Shown here piece after piece: positions 39,253 to 39,303 of a DNA stretch of 39,303 nucleotides. The DNA is taken from IMG/VR virus record IMGVR_UViG_3300032462_002466, positions 1 to 39,303 of that record; one strand, 5' to 3'. The notes below the pieces were generated by a model. That model saw only the letters and a list, made by a program, of their open reading frames with translations. It did no database searches and had not been told where the DNA came from. This DNA comes from a virus. The position numbers were made by a program, and so were the translations under genes. Positions within the stretch are counted from its first letter, which is position 1, and every line of letters begins with the position of its first letter.

Positions 39253-39280
39253 ATTATACCGTCTTATCGTATCACTTCAA
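39253..39280 (-). promoter_or_regulatory. Promoter of the leader and tRNA array
   Basis: On the minus strand TTGAAG (39280-39275), a 16-base spacer, then a perfect TATAAT (39258-39253). The expected start point is at or near 39246, the A of the leader ATG. It is a host sigma70-type sequence, which would suit early expression. Confidence 0.75.
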
Positions 39281-39303
39281 ATGCTATCTTGAATAATCCT
39301 TCA

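Overview
The window is a visibly AT-rich piece of a large tailed bacteriophage (or prophage-like) genome. A terminase large subunit, a portal protein running off the left edge, and a run of virion-type proteins of unknown fold show this. A phage-encoded FliA-like sigma factor, a nucleotide and NAD metabolism module and eleven tRNAs suggest a large lytic phage with substantial autonomy. The host cannot be named. A Chlamydia-type (class Ic) ribonucleotide reductase small subunit, a TIGR03790-like protein and a FeeM-like acyltransferase recall families common in PVC and other environmental bacteria, but this is only a hint.

Layout. Nearly everything is on the minus strand, so transcription runs from high to low coordinates. 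39303-36360: a promoter, a 25-codon leader peptide, mutually exclusive hairpins with an intrinsic terminator, then ten tRNAs (Cys, Leu x4, Tyr, Ser x4) interspersed with two unexplained structured elements and several small genes. 36160-32490: small proteins of unknown function plus a nicotinamidase (PncA). 32520-30660: a staphylococcal-type nuclease, an amber-reading tRNA (anticodon CUA), a SpoT/MESH1-like HD hydrolase and a Pth2-like peptidyl-tRNA hydrolase gene with two in-frame TAG codons. 30626-28024: small membrane and cysteine-rich proteins, a FeeM-like GNAT enzyme and a lipoprotein-like membrane protein. 28014-24188: a plus-strand operon with pncB and nadE. 24076-16288: sigma factor, macro-domain protein, HNH nuclease, MptE-like protein, intein-bearing NrdA, class Ic NrdB and MazG. 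16195-1: TIGR03790-like protein, TerL, about a dozen unknown proteins and the portal.

How it may work together. The most striking unit is the tRNA array. Its leader peptide has a run of 13 codons that are all Leu, Ser, Cys or Tyr, and every one of the ten downstream tRNAs has a matching codon in that run. The following RNA can form either an antiterminator or a terminator. This has the logic of amino-acid operon attenuation, but applied to a phage tRNA array made only of tRNAs with long variable arms: loss of those tRNAs would stall the ribosome and switch on replacements. Nearby genes also bear on translation stress (alarmone-type hydrolase, peptidyl-tRNA hydrolase, suppressor tRNA). PncA, PncB and NadE form most of a Preiss-Handler NAD+ salvage route, which could refill NAD+ after depletion by host defences. 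The functional links are inference; the sequence features themselves are read directly.
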